A program made the position numbers and the translations under genes. From the NCBI RefSeq assembly GCF_000688015.1, contig NZ_JIAD01000001.1, positions 496,001 through 560,000 on the forward strand: a stretch of 64,000 bases of DNA, given 5' to 3'. Source of the DNA: Eubacterium sp. AB3007. GTDB taxonomy: Bacteria; Bacillota; Clostridia; Peptostreptococcales; Anaerovoracaceae. A model generated the notes under the pieces. It was given only the letters and a program-made list of their open reading frames with translations, did not search any database and was not told the DNA's origin. This document shows positions 1 through 9,895 of this stretch, in pieces (the stretch's first letter is position 1; each line of letters begins with the position of its first letter).

Positions 1-264
1 GAAGAGTTCATCCGCATAACGCTGAACCAGACAACCAGAGACGATGAGTTTCTTGCCGGCTTGCTTGTATTCCGACATGTGGAAGATCTCTTCGATGGAT
101 TCTTTCTTGGCATCTTCGATGAATCCGCAGGTATTGACGACAATAACGTCCGACGCCTCGGGGCTGGAGACAATACTGTGTCCGGCTGCCTCCAGTCTGG
201 CCATGGCCACTTGGGAATCATCGAAATTCTTGGGACACCCCAGTGTATCAAAGTGAACTTTCAT
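1..264 (-). CDS. rimO: Ribosomal protein S12 methylthiotransferase RimO (N-terminal part)
   Basis: Radical SAM enzyme that adds a methylthio group to an aspartate of ribosomal protein S12. Only the first 88 codons are in the window; the gene runs off the left edge. The visible part is the MTTase N-terminal domain: [13 protein letters not shown] at the start, [16 protein letters not shown] near residue 45 and VSGCLVQRY near residue 77, supplying the three cysteines of the auxiliary iron-sulfur cluster. The LGCPKN and CGFIEDAK forms are typical of RimO rather than MiaB. The start overlaps the end of ftsK by 17 nt, so the two are probably co-transcribed. The radical SAM and TRAM domains cannot be checked. 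Confidence 0.93.
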   Translation of the reverse strand, partial: MKVHFDTLGCPKNFDDSQVAMARLEAAGHSIVSSPEASDVIVVNTCGFIEDAKKESIEEIFHMSEYKQAGKKLIVSGCLVQRYADELF

Positions 265-2680
265 TGGTTTCCTCTTTTGTTTGATAATATTCTTCTTCGG
301 TCATCAGCACGTTTCGCGGTTTGGATCCGTCCTGTGGTCCAACAATACCGCGAGCCTCCATCTGATCAACGATCCGGGCAGCACGGTTATAGCCGATACG
401 GAACCTGCGCTGCAGCATGGAGACCGATGCCTGTCCCTGCATGACCACCAGCTCGATGGCTTCCGGAAGTAGCTCGTCCGCATCACCTGCGCTGTCCTCT
501 GCCTGAGTGACTCCGTTGCTGATGGTGTCAATTACTTCTTCTGCGTATTTCGTTTCCTCAACCTGTGAACGCACGTAATCGATGACCTTCTCCACCTCCT
601 CATCGGAGATGAAGGTTCCCTGTACGCGTATAGGTTTTCCGGTGCCCAGCGGATTGAAAAGCATGTCTCCCTTACCTACGAGGTGCTCCGCCCCGGACAT
701 ATCCAGGATAGTCCTTGAGTCTACCTGAGAAGAAACAGCGAATGCGATCCTGGAGGGTATATTCGCCTTGATAACGCCTGTGATGATGTCAACAGATGGT
801 CTCTGTGTGGCTACGATCAGATGCATACCTGCAGCACGTGCCATCTGCGCCAGTCTGCAGATGGATTCCTCGACCTGGCTTGGCGCTGCCATCATCAGAT
901 CTGCCAGCTCATCGATGATGATGACGATCTGCGGCATCACCTCGTCCTCACGATCCTCCTGCACCATTTTGCGGTTATACGAAGCCAGGTCTCTGGCATT
1001 CTCGGTAGCGAACATCTTGTATCGGTTGGTCATTTCCACCACAGCCCAACTGAGGGCTGCCGCAGCCTTGGACGGATCGGTGACCACCGGGATCAGTAGA
1101 TGCGGTATTCCATTATAATGACCTAGTTCGACCACCTTGGGATCGACCAGGACCAATTTCACTTCATCCGGATCCGCCTTATAAAGAATGCTGGTGATAA
1201 TGCTGTTGATACAGACACTCTTTCCTGATCCGGTTGACCCTGCTATCAGCATATGCGGCATACTTTTCAGATCTGCGACGATGGGTTTTCCGGCGATATC
1301 CTTTCCTACCGCAAAGGTGATCTTGGATTTTGCCTGTTTGAACTCTTCTGATCCGATGATCTCGCTAAGAGTGACCATATTAATATTATCGTTTTCAACC
1401 TCGATACCTACCGCTGCTTTTCCCGGAATCGGCGCTTCAATGCGGATACTCTTGGCCCTGAGGTTCAACGCGATATCGTTGGCAAGCGACGTGATCTTAC
1501 TCACCTTGACACCCGCCTCCGGCTGGATCTCGTAACGTGTAACTGCCGGTCCACGACTCACACGTACCACATGCGCGTCCACATTGAAACTGCGCATGGT
1601 ATCCTCCAGAAGAATCGCTTTCTCCTTCAGCTGCTGGCTGCTCTCGTCGTTCTTGGGGCGAACCGGCTTGTTCAACAGATCAAGGGGTGGCTTGTGATAC
1701 TCGGGAGCTCCGGCTTTGTCGGATGACTTGGTAAGTGGAGCTTTGCCATCAGACAGACCCAGGTCTTTTCCGATCTTGGCTGCGCCTTTGGCGATGTCTT
1801 TCGCGGAGATCTTGTTTTCTTCGTATTGTTCGATCTCGAGCTGAGTTGGCTCCTCGACCACCGGTTCAGGCGGTACAGATCGTTTTTCTGTTCCCTCTGA
1901 TTTTCTGAACTTTCTTAGCTTCTCCGCAGGCTTCTCTAAGGTAGGCGCCACCGGTTCATCCAGGATCTGTGAGAGCATGTTCTTCTCTCGCTCCTCTCGA
2001 AGTTTCTCGGCTTCCAACCGCTCCATGGCCTTCTGTCTTACGAGTTCTGCGCGTCTCTCTTGCTGTTCTTTTTTCTTCTGGCCCATCACTGCAATGGCTC
2101 TGGACAAAGATGTGTTGAAGATCAGCAGGATGCAAATGAGAGAGATAAGAAGCGACAGAATATATAGCCCCGCCATGCCGATCCACTTGACAAGGAAGGT
2201 ACCGACTGCCATTCCCAGTACGCCGCCCCCTTTCAGGGCGATGCCTTCGGTGTAGAAACGGCCCACATCCATAACCAGATTGTTACTGTCAATGAATCTG
2301 CCGGAATTAAGAAGACAGAGCATTAACAACATGATCAACCCAGCAACAAGGTACTTCCAGTTGAATGGCGCAGTTTTTCGGAGTATCATCAGGATCCCCA
2401 ACAGGATCAGATACCAAGGCAAAACCAGGCCGATCACGCCAAGAATCCCTTTAAAAAAATCTCCAAGGGAATTCCCAAAGGTACCGGCTGCGTGAAACTG
2501 GACGGCAGCGAAAATAAACGCCCCTAAAGCGATGTGCACCAGTCCCCAGATCGCCTCTGAAAAAGGACGAGAAGCGATATCCGGAGTTACACTCTCTTCT
2601 TTCTTTTGTTTGGCGGTATTTCGGGTCTTTCCGGATGCCGCTGTTGATTTTTTTTTCTTTTTATTCTTCCCTTTTGCCAT
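248..2680 (-). CDS. ftsK: FtsK/SpoIIIE family DNA translocase
   Basis: Membrane-anchored hexameric motor that pumps chromosomal DNA through the division or sporulation septum. The 810-residue protein starts with a lysine-rich tail ([11 protein letters not shown]), followed by about five hydrophobic segments between residues 45 and 190, a charged linker, the motor domain with Walker [10 protein letters not shown] near residue 480 and [19 protein letters not shown] after it, and a C-terminal winged-helix gamma domain (about 735-800) ending near GSKPRNVLM. Length and order are normal for FtsK/SpoIIIE. Which of the two roles it plays cannot be told from sequence. It lies between uppP and rimO, overlapping rimO. 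Confidence 0.97.
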   Translation of the reverse strand: MAKGKNKKKKKSTAASGKTRNTAKQKKEESVTPDIASRPFSEAIWGLVHIALGAFIFAAVQFHAAGTFGNSLGDFFKGILGVIGLVLPWYLILLGILMILRKTAPFNWKYLVAGLIMLLMLCLLNSGRFIDSNNLVMDVGRFYTEGIALKGGGVLGMAVGTFLVKWIGMAGLYILSLLISLICILLIFNTSLSRAIAVMGQKKKEQQERRAELVRQKAMERLEAEKLREEREKNMLSQILDEPVAPTLEKPAEKLRKFRKSEGTEKRSVPPEPVVEEPTQLEIEQYEENKISAKDIAKGAAKIGKDLGLSDGKAPLTKSSDKAGAPEYHKPPLDLLNKPVRPKNDESSQQLKEKAILLEDTMRSFNVDAHVVRVSRGPAVTRYEIQPEAGVKVSKITSLANDIALNLRAKSIRIEAPIPGKAAVGIEVENDNINMVTLSEIIGSEEFKQAKSKITFAVGKDIAGKPIVADLKSMPHMLIAGSTGSGKSVCINSIITSILYKADPDEVKLVLVDPKVVELGHYNGIPHLLIPVVTDPSKAAAALSWAVVEMTNRYKMFATENARDLASYNRKMVQEDREDEVMPQIVIIIDELADLMMAAPSQVEESICRLAQMARAAGMHLIVATQRPSVDIITGVIKANIPSRIAFAVSSQVDSRTILDMSGAEHLVGKGDMLFNPLGTGKPIRVQGTFISDEEVEKVIDYVRSQVEETKYAEEVIDTISNGVTQAEDSAGDADELLPEAIELVVMQGQASVSMLQRRFRIGYNRAARIVDQMEARGIVGPQDGSKPRNVLMTEEEYYQTKEETNESSL

Positions 2681-2705
2681 ACTCTTTCCCTTTACCCCTG
2701 CAGTA

Positions 2706-3551
2706 TCATGGATGGAACTGAAGATAGAGGCCGTACCCCACCGTCAGCGCTCCAAGTACCCATACATAACACGAAAAATATTTCAGTTTCTGCGCTATGA
2801 CTACCTTTATCATCAGCTTGATGGCCAGAATTCCGCAGACTGCAGAGACGATCATCCCAACGATAAGCGGCCCTGCCGCCAGTCCCTCCGTAGTTGCTTT
2901 CATTGCCTCCGGTACCTCCAGGACGGCTGCGCCCAGGATGCTTGGAATCGAGATCAGGAAGGCGAACTTGACAGCGAATTCTCTTTTGAAGCCGGTGACC
3001 AATCCGCCCACCATAGTGGAGCCAGATCTGGAAACGCCAGGGCATATGGCTATTCCCTGCATGATGCCGATGAAGATCGCGTTTCTGAAGTTCATATGTT
3101 TCAGATCTCGATTCGCCCTTCCCAGCTTCTCTGAAAAGTAAAGAATAAATCCTGTGAAGATCCAACCAATTCCGATGGCCCACAGAATGCTGTTCAGACT
3201 CTCAAAAAAGTCATTCAACAGGAACCCCATCAGGGCCGTTGGGATGGTGGCGACGATGATCATCACACCTAATTTACGGACCGGGCGTTCCTGCAGTCTG
3301 AGTCCACGTCCCCTGACCAGGTCCGCAATAGTAATGAAGAATTCCTTTATGAGTTCCCAGATATCCCTCCAATACATGATAAACACAGATAACAATGTAC
3401 CGATGTGCAGAAGCACGGTAAACATCAAGACTTTATCTGCTTCCACATGGAAGAAGTGCTGCAGCAGGGCCAGATGCCCACTGCTACTGATAGGCAGGAA
3501 CTCAGCAAGTCCCTGCACGATTCCCAGAATGATCGCATTCGTATATGTCAA
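2706..3551 (-). CDS. uppP: Undecaprenyl-diphosphatase UppP (BacA)
   Basis: Integral membrane phosphatase that recycles undecaprenyl diphosphate to the monophosphate carrier for peptidoglycan synthesis; overproduction is known to confer bacitracin tolerance. The 281-residue product carries both family signatures: [14 protein letters not shown] at residues 15-28 and [13 protein letters not shown] near residue 170, with several hydrophobic helices. It starts at ATG with [13 protein letters not shown], the usual N-terminus. It sits 25 nt upstream of ftsK on the same strand and downstream of asd. Length is typical and nothing is missing. Confidence 0.97.
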   Translation of the reverse strand: MTYTNAIILGIVQGLAEFLPISSSGHLALLQHFFHVEADKVLMFTVLLHIGTLLSVFIMYWRDIWELIKEFFITIADLVRGRGLRLQERPVRKLGVMIIVATIPTALMGFLLNDFFESLNSILWAIGIGWIFTGFILYFSEKLGRANRDLKHMNFRNAIFIGIMQGIAICPGVSRSGSTMVGGLVTGFKREFAVKFAFLISIPSILGAAVLEVPEAMKATTEGLAAGPLIVGMIVSAVCGILAIKLMIKVVIAQKLKYFSCYVWVLGALTVGYGLYLQFHP

Positions 3552-3577
3552 TTGTATGCTTCCTTTCCCTGCTATAA

Positions 3578-4672
3578 TTATTTCGACTGGATATATCCCA
3601 TCTCTACCAGTGTCTCCGCCATCAGAATACCACCACCGGCCGCTCCGCGAACAGTGTTATGTGCCAGTCCGATGAATTTGAAATCATAAAGATTGTCTTC
3701 TCTGAGTCTTCCCATGGTCACACCAAATCCCCGCTCATAGTCCACATCTGCGGTTACCTGCGGGCGGTCATCTTCTTCGAAATACCGTATGAACTGCTTG
3801 GGAGCACTGGGAAGATCGGCCTCTTGAGGGAAACCCTTATAATCCCTGAGTTTCTGAATGAGTTCTTCCTTGGTCACAGGCTTGGCGAAGTTGATGCTGC
3901 AGGCTGCGGTATGTCCATCCAACACAGGGATCCGCACACACTGCGCCGAGATAACCGGATTCTCCGCCGGGAGGATATGTTCATTCTCAATGTGTCCAAA
4001 GATCTTCAGTGGTTCCTTCTCACTCTTCTCTTCCTCGCCGGAAATAAAGGGGATGACGTTTCCAACCATCTCCGGCCAGGTCTCAAAGGTCTTTCCGGCC
4101 CCGGAGATCGCCTGATAGGTACAGACGTTTACCTCGGTCGGTTCGAATTCCTTCCACGCAGCCAGGGCAGGTACATATCCCTGGATCGAGCAGTTTGGCT
4201 TGACGGCGATGAACCCGCGGCTGGTTCCCAGTCTTCTGCGCTGGTACTTGATGATCTCAAAATGCTCCGGGTTGATCTCCGGAATCACCATGGGGACATC
4301 TTCAGTCCATCTATGAGCGCTGTTATTGGAAACAACGGGCGTCTCTGTTCTGGCGTATGCCTCCTCGATGGCGCGGATTTCCTCCTTCGGCATGTCTACA
4401 GCGCAGAACACAAAGTCTACCTCTCTGGCCACTTCGTCGATATTCTGAATATCTCGTACGATTATATCACGGACATCCTGTGGGATCTCTGCGTCCATCT
4501 TCCATCTTCCGGCGACAGCATCCTCATATCTCTGACCTCTGCTGCGCTCACTGGCAGCAATAGTGGTCACCTGGAACCAGGGATGTCCTGCGAGCAAAGT
4601 TATAAACCTCTGACCTACCATTCCGGTACCGCCAAGGATTCCCACTCGTAATTTACGATCTAATATCTTCAT
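3578..4672 (-). CDS. asd: Aspartate-semialdehyde dehydrogenase (archaeal/fungal type)
   Basis: Reduces aspartyl phosphate to aspartate semialdehyde with NADPH, feeding lysine/diaminopimelate, threonine and methionine synthesis. The 364 residues begin MKILDRKLRVGILGGTGMVGQRF, a Rossmann dinucleotide site; the catalytic cysteine is in KPNCSIQGYVPAL near residue 155, with the HTAACSINF stretch later. Spacing and the NCSIQ form fit the archaeal/fungal subclass rather than the classical bacterial one. I chose the ATG at 4672 because GGAGG precedes it by 8 nt; an in-frame extension to 4804 has no family similarity and crosses the promoter at 4725-4753. Confidence 0.95.
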   Translation of the reverse strand: MKILDRKLRVGILGGTGMVGQRFITLLAGHPWFQVTTIAASERSRGQRYEDAVAGRWKMDAEIPQDVRDIIVRDIQNIDEVAREVDFVFCAVDMPKEEIRAIEEAYARTETPVVSNNSAHRWTEDVPMVIPEINPEHFEIIKYQRRRLGTSRGFIAVKPNCSIQGYVPALAAWKEFEPTEVNVCTYQAISGAGKTFETWPEMVGNVIPFISGEEEKSEKEPLKIFGHIENEHILPAENPVISAQCVRIPVLDGHTAACSINFAKPVTKEELIQKLRDYKGFPQEADLPSAPKQFIRYFEEDDRPQVTADVDYERGFGVTMGRLREDNLYDFKFIGLAHNTVRGAAGGGILMAETLVEMGYIQSK

Positions 4673-4724
4673 GTGTAAAACCTCCATGGTATAGTTGGAG
4701 CCTTGCATATCACTCCAATGTAGT

Positions 4725-4753
4725 ATTATACCATGGAACCGGTGTTTGGGCAA
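4725..4753 (-). promoter_or_regulatory. Sigma-A type promoter of asd
   Basis: On the minus strand, TTGCCC (4748-4753) and TATAAT (4725-4730) are separated by 17 bp and lie about 50 bp upstream of the asd start codon. The -10 is perfect and the -35 matches at four positions. Confidence 0.65.
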
Positions 4754-4783
4754 GGTGGGAACCATGTGTGCGCCCAAAGAAAA

Positions 4784-4811
4784 GGAGCTGCTGCATATAT
4801 GCAACAGCTCC
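4784..4811 (-). terminator. Rho-independent terminator of rpmF
   Basis: A 28-nt hairpin (GGAGCTGTTGCATA paired with TATGCAGCAGCTCC, one mismatch) begins 12 nt after the rpmF stop and is followed on the minus strand by CTTTTCTTT. It isolates rpmF from asd. Confidence 0.8.
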
Positions 4812-4823
4812 GGAATGATCCTG

Positions 4824-5006
4824 CTATGCGTTCTCTCTCATCACATTGCTTCCATCATAGTAGTTGCAATTCGGGCATACTCTGTGTGGAAGTTTTGGCT
4901 GATGACACTGCGGACAAATCGAAAGCCCAGGAGCGGTCATCTTCATGTTAGCGGATTTTCTCTTATCCCTTCTGGCTTTAGAAGTTTTCCTCTTTGGAAC
5001 TGCCAT
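4824..5006 (-). CDS. rpmF: 50S ribosomal protein L32
   Basis: Small basic protein of the large ribosomal subunit. The 60 residues start MAVPKRKTSKARRDKRKS, the family signature, and carry a zinc-ribbon CPQC...CPNC at about residues 31-47, so this is the zinc-binding form of L32. It has its own promoter upstream (5059-5087) and a terminator directly downstream, so it is transcribed alone, although tmcAL lies next to it on the same strand as in many Firmicutes. Confidence 0.98.
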   Translation of the reverse strand: MAVPKRKTSKARRDKRKSANMKMTAPGLSICPQCHQPKLPHRVCPNCNYYDGSNVMRENA

Positions 5007-5058
5007 GTCTACACCTCCTCGTTTATATAAATGGATGTTTTTTTACGTCAACTATTGT

Positions 5059-5087
5059 AGTATATACTTTGAAACTGAAAATGTCAA
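5059..5087 (-). promoter_or_regulatory. rpmF: Promoter of rpmF
   Basis: Minus strand TTGACA (5082-5087), 17-bp spacer, TATACT (5059-5064), about 55 bp upstream of the rpmF start codon. A near-consensus vegetative promoter. Confidence 0.8.
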
Positions 5088-5121
5088 CCATTTTTTCCGG
5101 TTATCGGACGATTTCCGGCGA

Positions 5122-6270
5122 TTATTTGGTCGGTTCTTCTTCTACTATGATCGGGCTATGAACAAAGTCGTGATTCCTGTACAGATCCTGCTCTGTTATA
5201 AGTGCGTAGAGCTGCGTTGCCAGGATATCTTTCTCTATCCACGGCAGAAGTGTGGGGTCTTTTTCTTTTGCTTTTTTGGGATTGGTTAGCACTGGGAGGC
5301 TCACCAGTTCCCTTTGGATACAGGATTTCAGGAAGGAGGCTCCGCGACGGTTGAACCCCAGTATCCGGATATAGGGGGCGGCGTTCTCTGTCAATCTATT
5401 TGTGATCCCCAGAAGCACATGGTTCAGTAACCTTGAAACCCTCGTCCTGGTGTATACCTTTGACTTGGTTCGCTCGATCAGATCTTCCAGATCGGCAGCA
5501 TGAATCAGTTCCTTTCGGAGTTTGTTACCCAGTCCCCCTTCTGCCCCAGCGATACAGCTGAGTTCCTCCTCAGACATGCGGAGAAGACAGAGGCGGACCA
5601 GATCGAAATAAGCGGTTTCCATTCGCCGAAGACGATTCGGTTCCCGCTGAAACACCTGCTCCCGAAGAACGCTTCCGGTCTCATGATAGCCCTCCCCTGT
5701 GCGTTTGATCGTGAAAGGTTCCATCCTGTCTGTCCATTTCATGTAGGATAGCGCCAGAATGTTGTTAGGTTCTCGTAGAAGACTGCTATCAAATGCAGGA
5801 TCTATCGCCGTACAGGCATGCTCTCTTGCTTTCGGAAAGGACTCTCCCTTTCGCTGCAGACGGGCTGCCATCTGATTGATCTCGTCATCGTGGTCGCTCA
5901 GAAATTGCTTTGTGCGGCGAAGACTTTCCAGATCTCCGCATTCACTTCCAAAGACAAGATAGTCGATGCCTCCGAACCCCTCCAGCACTGACACTGCGCC
6001 TTTCGCAAACACCTCCGCATTTCCCGTCGCGTAGATCACAGGAAGTTCCACCACAAGATCCACCCCGCCACGGACAGCGGCTTCTGCACGGGTCCACTTG
6101 TCGTAGAGACAGGGGTAACCCCGCTGACTGAAAGGCCCGCTCATGACGCTCACACAGATGTCGACGCCCAATGCCCGGCGGCTCTCCTCGATCAGGAAGC
6201 GATGCCCCTGATGGAAAGGGTTGTATTCGGCGACGATTCCCATCGCTTTGTGTGCAGAATTACTCGTCAT
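5122..6270 (-). CDS. tmcAL: tRNA(Met) cytidine acetate ligase TmcAL
   Basis: ATP-dependent enzyme that uses acetate to acetylate the wobble cytidine of elongator tRNA-Met (formerly YlbM). The 382 residues start with a nucleotidyltransferase HxGH site in MGIVAEYNPFHQGH (residues 10-23), followed by SVMSGPFSQRG and DLVVELP, all typical. The chosen ATG at 6270 overlaps the coiled-coil gene by 11 nt; a second ATG at 6243 (MGIVAEYN) matches most family N-termini equally well, so the true start is uncertain by nine codons. It lies in the coaD-rsmD-recG group, as in many Clostridia. Confidence 0.93.
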   Translation of the reverse strand: MTSNSAHKAMGIVAEYNPFHQGHRFLIEESRRALGVDICVSVMSGPFSQRGYPCLYDKWTRAEAAVRGGVDLVVELPVIYATGNAEVFAKGAVSVLEGFGGIDYLVFGSECGDLESLRRTKQFLSDHDDEINQMAARLQRKGESFPKAREHACTAIDPAFDSSLLREPNNILALSYMKWTDRMEPFTIKRTGEGYHETGSVLREQVFQREPNRLRRMETAYFDLVRLCLLRMSEEELSCIAGAEGGLGNKLRKELIHAADLEDLIERTKSKVYTRTRVSRLLNHVLLGITNRLTENAAPYIRILGFNRRGASFLKSCIQRELVSLPVLTNPKKAKEKDPTLLPWIEKDILATQLYALITEQDLYRNHDFVHSPIIVEEEPTK

Positions 6271-6784
6271 GCTCCGTTCTTTCGGCCATATCCTTCAGTT
6301 CGTCACGGTTTTTCTGCAGCACATCGCTCATGCTGACGAAGGACTTGGACATATATTCGAACAAATTAGTCAGATAGCTTCCGTTGAGTTCATCGAACTT
6401 GGACTGCATATCGTAGAGCGTCTTGTCGAGATAGTCGTAAGTTTTCATCTTGAGTACTTTGGCATAGTCAAGCGCTTCTGCCTTGATTTCCTCAGCTCTC
6501 TTCCGTGCTCTCTTGGTGATATCGTGCTCATCCACCAGATAGTCTGCCTGTTTCCGAGCCTCCACGATGATCTTCTCGTACTCTTCCTTCGCTTCACTGA
6601 GGATCCGGCTCTTCTCGTCGTTGATCCACTTGGCCTGCTGCACATCGTCCGGCATGCTGGAACGGATCTCCTTCACGATTTCAAGCAATTCGTTTCCGTC
6701 CACCATGATCTTGTTTGTCATCGGTACCTTGGATGAAGTTTCTACGATCTCTTCAATCTCTTCTAACAAATCGATTACTGTCAT
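6260..6784 (-). CDS. Coiled-coil protein, F0 subunit b-like
   Basis: 174 residues, strongly charged, and predicted to be mostly helical coiled coil between about residues 30 and 125 (many E/K heptads such as SRILSEAKEEYEKIIVEARKQAD). No membrane segment or catalytic motif is visible. Similar proteins sit next to coaD in many Clostridia and are annotated as ATPase or V-type subunit H-like because of the coiled coil only; an ATP synthase role is not supported here, since no other ATP synthase gene is near. It lies 13 nt downstream of coaD. Function unknown; a scaffold or DivIVA-like role is possible but unproven. Confidence 0.8.
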   Translation of the reverse strand: MTVIDLLEEIEEIVETSSKVPMTNKIMVDGNELLEIVKEIRSSMPDDVQQAKWINDEKSRILSEAKEEYEKIIVEARKQADYLVDEHDITKRARKRAEEIKAEALDYAKVLKMKTYDYLDKTLYDMQSKFDELNGSYLTNLFEYMSKSFVSMSDVLQKNRDELKDMAERTEHDE

Positions 6785-6797
6785 AATGCTCCTCCAT

Positions 6798-7280
6798 TTA
6801 TCTGTATTTTGATTTTATGTTCTCCATGATCGTCTCTGGAACCAACCCATCGGCACAACCGCCAAGAGAGATCACTTCCTTTATCATACTGGAGCTGATA
6901 AACGAATATTCCGGGCTGGTCATGAGAAATACAGACTCGATTCCCTTGTCAAAGAGTCTGGCGTTCATCTGCGCCATCTGGATCTCGTACTCAAAATCCG
7001 TGGTCGCTCTGAGACCTCTGACCACCGCATCGAAATTTCCCGCGTTAACATAGTCCGCCAGGAGCCCCTCAAAGCTGTCGACTGTCACGTTTCTCAGGTC
7101 TTTCACTACATCCTGGATCATACGGACCCGCTCTTCCTTGGTGAACAAAGCCTTCTTGGATGGGTTGACGATCACGCCTACCACCAGCTCGTCAAACATC
7201 CTGGATGATCTGGTGATAATATCCAGATGGCCGTTAGTCATAGGATCGAACGAGCCTGTGTACAATGCTCTGTGTTTCAT
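6798..7280 (-). CDS. coaD: Phosphopantetheine adenylyltransferase
   Basis: Transfers AMP from ATP to 4'-phosphopantetheine, the penultimate step of coenzyme A synthesis. The 160 residues have the nucleotidyltransferase site YTGSFDPMTNGHLDII (residues 7-22, with the T/HxGH box as TNGH), VRGLRATTDFEYE, and ISSSMIKEV near residue 128. Length is normal. The start overlaps the end of rsmD by 4 nt (ATGA-type overlap), the common rsmD-coaD pairing of Firmicutes. Confidence 0.97.
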   Translation of the reverse strand: MKHRALYTGSFDPMTNGHLDIITRSSRMFDELVVGVIVNPSKKALFTKEERVRMIQDVVKDLRNVTVDSFEGLLADYVNAGNFDAVVRGLRATTDFEYEIQMAQMNARLFDKGIESVFLMTSPEYSFISSSMIKEVISLGGCADGLVPETIMENIKSKYR

Positions 7281-7837
7281 TCTGCTGCCTGCTCCTCTTT
7301 TCGTCTGTACATACTCAGCGAAGTCTTCCCATAGCGGAAGACCCTGACCCTCTCCAGTTCCCCGATCTCTTCAGGGAGTGCGCTGCGGGCGTCATGCTCT
7401 GCTAATATTATACCGTCATCTGCCAATAAATCAAGAGCCTGTATCTGCGTGATACAGTCCACATAGATCCCATCATGGTAAGGTGGATCCAGAAGGAATA
7501 CATCCACCTTCTCGCGGATCCTTTTCAGTGCCCTGCTGTAGTCACTCTGGAAGACCACCGACTTCTCGTCAGCACCGCAATGGGCGATATTCTGCCTGGT
7601 GAGACGAATGCTGTCCCGGGAAGAATCACAAAAATAGCATTTGCTTGCGCCCCTGGAGAGAGCCTCGATCCCCAATCCTCCCGTACCACAGAACAGATCA
7701 CAGAAAACCCTGCCCCAGGTGTCGTTCATCAGAATATTGAAGATCGACTCCTTCACCTTGTCAGAAGTAGGCCGGATGTCTCGTCCCACCGGCGTTTCCA
7801 GTTTCCTTCCCTTATACTCACCTGTTATGACTCTCAC
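7277..7837 (-). CDS. rsmD: 16S rRNA (guanine(966)-N2)-methyltransferase RsmD
   Basis: SAM-dependent methyltransferase of 16S rRNA. The 186 residues start MRVITGEYKGRKLETP, then RPTSDKVKESIFNIL, the SAM-binding FCDLFCGTGGLGIEALSRGA (residues 45-64) and the catalytic DPPY motif (LLDPPYHDG, near residue 118). All family landmarks are present at normal length. It lies between recG (15 nt) and coaD (4-nt overlap). Confidence 0.96.
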   Translation of the reverse strand: MRVITGEYKGRKLETPVGRDIRPTSDKVKESIFNILMNDTWGRVFCDLFCGTGGLGIEALSRGASKCYFCDSSRDSIRLTRQNIAHCGADEKSVVFQSDYSRALKRIREKVDVFLLDPPYHDGIYVDCITQIQALDLLADDGIILAEHDARSALPEEIGELERVRVFRYGKTSLSMYRRKEEQAAE

Positions 7838-7852
7838 GTACTTACTCCTTTG

Positions 7853-9895
7853 CTATAGTTCAAGTTTGATATCCTCTCCAAACATACGCTCCACTCTCCG
7901 TCTCAGTTCCGCAAAGTCTGCCCCCTGAAGAGCGGCGTCTTCTGAGAGGATGTCCGCCGCTGCCTGTTTCGCCTTTTCAAGAACATCACCATGTCTTACG
8001 ATATCACCGATATGCATCTCCGGCAACCCATGCTGCCTGGTGCCGAAGATCTCTCCCGGACCGCGAAGCCGCAGATCCTCCTCGGCGATGCGGAAGCCAT
8101 CTCCGCTGTGTACCATGATCTCCATTCTCTTGGAAGCGACCTCCGACTCGTTTCCCATCACCAGACAGCAATAGGACTGGGCATCACCACGCCCTACTCG
8201 CCCTCTGAGCTGATGCATCTGGGCCAGGCCGAATCGTTCACAATTCATGATCACCATCATAGTAGCATTGGCCACATCGATGCCGATCTCGATCACCACA
8301 GTGGCCACCAGGATATCGATATTGCCGTCATGGAACGATTCCATCAGGGCATCCTTCTCCTGCTGAGGCAATCTGCCGTGGATCAACGCTACCCGGCGGT
8401 TCGGGAAGTGTTTGCACATCTTTTCGTAAATCTCCTCTGCAGACAAAGCATCCATAGCCTCTGATTCCTCGATCAAGGGGGCGACCACATAAACCTGATG
8501 TCCTTTTTCTATCTCCTGCGTCATTCCTTTCAGAACGCGTTTCATTTCCTTCATATTAAAAGCAAGGGTTCGAATCGGTTTCCGTCCTGCAGGCATTGTA
8601 TCGATCACGGAAATATCCAGTTCTCCATACAGGATGACAGCCAATGTCCTGGGAATAGGTGTGGCAGTCATGACCATGACGTTTGGGTTCTCACCCTTTC
8701 CGCTGAGCCTGTGACGCTGCTCAACGCCGAAACGATGCTGTTCATCGGTCACGACCAAACCGAGTCCGGAAAACGTGACACCGGGCTGGATCACCGCATG
8801 CGTGCCCACCAGAATATCCGTGCTCCCATCAGCCAGGCGCCCGAGCACCTCCTGTTTCTCAGAAGCAGCCATGCTCCCACACAGAAGATCCACCGAAAGA
8901 TCAAACCCCTCGAAGGCTTTCTGAAGATTCTTATAGTGCTGTTTAGCCAGGATCTCCGTGGGCGCCATCATGGCGGATTGATAACCACTGCATGCCGCAC
9001 AGTACATAGCGATCTCAGCGATGACCGTCTTGCCGGATCCCACATCCCCCTGCACCAGACGGTTCATCGCCTGTTCAGAGGAAAGATCTGAGGCGATCTC
9101 GCCCCATACACGGCGCTGTCCTTCGGTGAGGGAAAAGGGCAACCTGCGAAGGAAATCCTCTGCCTTGCCAACTTCGATGCGAACACCGCTGTGATCCTCC
9201 CGGATACCCTGTTTCATATAAAGCAACCCTGTTTGTAAAGTCAGTAGTTCATCAAAGATCAGACGGAACCGACTGACCAGAAGATGGTGCCTGTCCTCCG
9301 GGAAATGAATATTGGACAGGGCGTAGGCTGGACTCGCCAACCTATAACTCTGAACAATATGCTCGGGTAACCACTCTGGGATCCGGGCTGTCAGTTCCGC
9401 TGCGCTTCGTTGAAATCTACGCATCTCTTTCTGTGAGATTCCCTTGATGGCAGAATAGACCGGGAGCACACCACGTACATCCTCCTCACTCCCCTCCCGA
9501 CAGCTTTCCGGATGAATCATCTGAAGCCGTCCTCTGTTCTCGGTCACGTTCCCATAAAACAGGAACTCCTGATCAATCTGAAATGCGCCAGCCAGATATC
9601 GACCATTGAAGTAAACGATCTCGATCATGCCGGACTCGTCCTGAAGTAACAGAGAAAGAGGCGTCTTTCGGTGGTAGGGATTTCCACTGTATCTGCGAGA
9701 GACCACAGTACCTTTGACGAGAAATGCCCGGCCAGGTCGCACTTGCGTCAGTGGTGTGATTTTCCGTCTGTCCTCGTAATCTTTCGGAAAAAACTGAGCT
9801 AGATCTTCCAGAGTTTCAATACCGTGCTGACGCAGTGCTTCCGCCTTCTTGGGGCCGACCCCTTTCAGGATGGTGACGGGATCAGTCAGATACAT
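7853..9895 (-). CDS. recG: ATP-dependent DNA helicase RecG
   Basis: Branch-migration helicase that remodels stalled replication forks. The 680-residue protein has the N-terminal wedge/OB domain, Walker A in VQGDVGSGKTVIAEIAM (about residue 285), a DEQH box in VVTDEQHRFGVEQR, MTATPIPRT, and the C-terminal helicase half with LRGRVGRG. I chose the ATG at 9895 (MYLTDPVTILKGVGPKKAE), which is the family N-terminus; the reading frame stays open upstream through asp23 but that extension is not RecG-like. It overlaps asp23 by 14 nt. Confidence 0.96.
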   Translation of the reverse strand: MYLTDPVTILKGVGPKKAEALRQHGIETLEDLAQFFPKDYEDRRKITPLTQVRPGRAFLVKGTVVSRRYSGNPYHRKTPLSLLLQDESGMIEIVYFNGRYLAGAFQIDQEFLFYGNVTENRGRLQMIHPESCREGSEEDVRGVLPVYSAIKGISQKEMRRFQRSAAELTARIPEWLPEHIVQSYRLASPAYALSNIHFPEDRHHLLVSRFRLIFDELLTLQTGLLYMKQGIREDHSGVRIEVGKAEDFLRRLPFSLTEGQRRVWGEIASDLSSEQAMNRLVQGDVGSGKTVIAEIAMYCAACSGYQSAMMAPTEILAKQHYKNLQKAFEGFDLSVDLLCGSMAASEKQEVLGRLADGSTDILVGTHAVIQPGVTFSGLGLVVTDEQHRFGVEQRHRLSGKGENPNVMVMTATPIPRTLAVILYGELDISVIDTMPAGRKPIRTLAFNMKEMKRVLKGMTQEIEKGHQVYVVAPLIEESEAMDALSAEEIYEKMCKHFPNRRVALIHGRLPQQEKDALMESFHDGNIDILVATVVIEIGIDVANATMMVIMNCERFGLAQMHQLRGRVGRGDAQSYCCLVMGNESEVASKRMEIMVHSGDGFRIAEEDLRLRGPGEIFGTRQHGLPEMHIGDIVRHGDVLEKAKQAAADILSEDAALQGADFAELRRRVERMFGEDIKLEL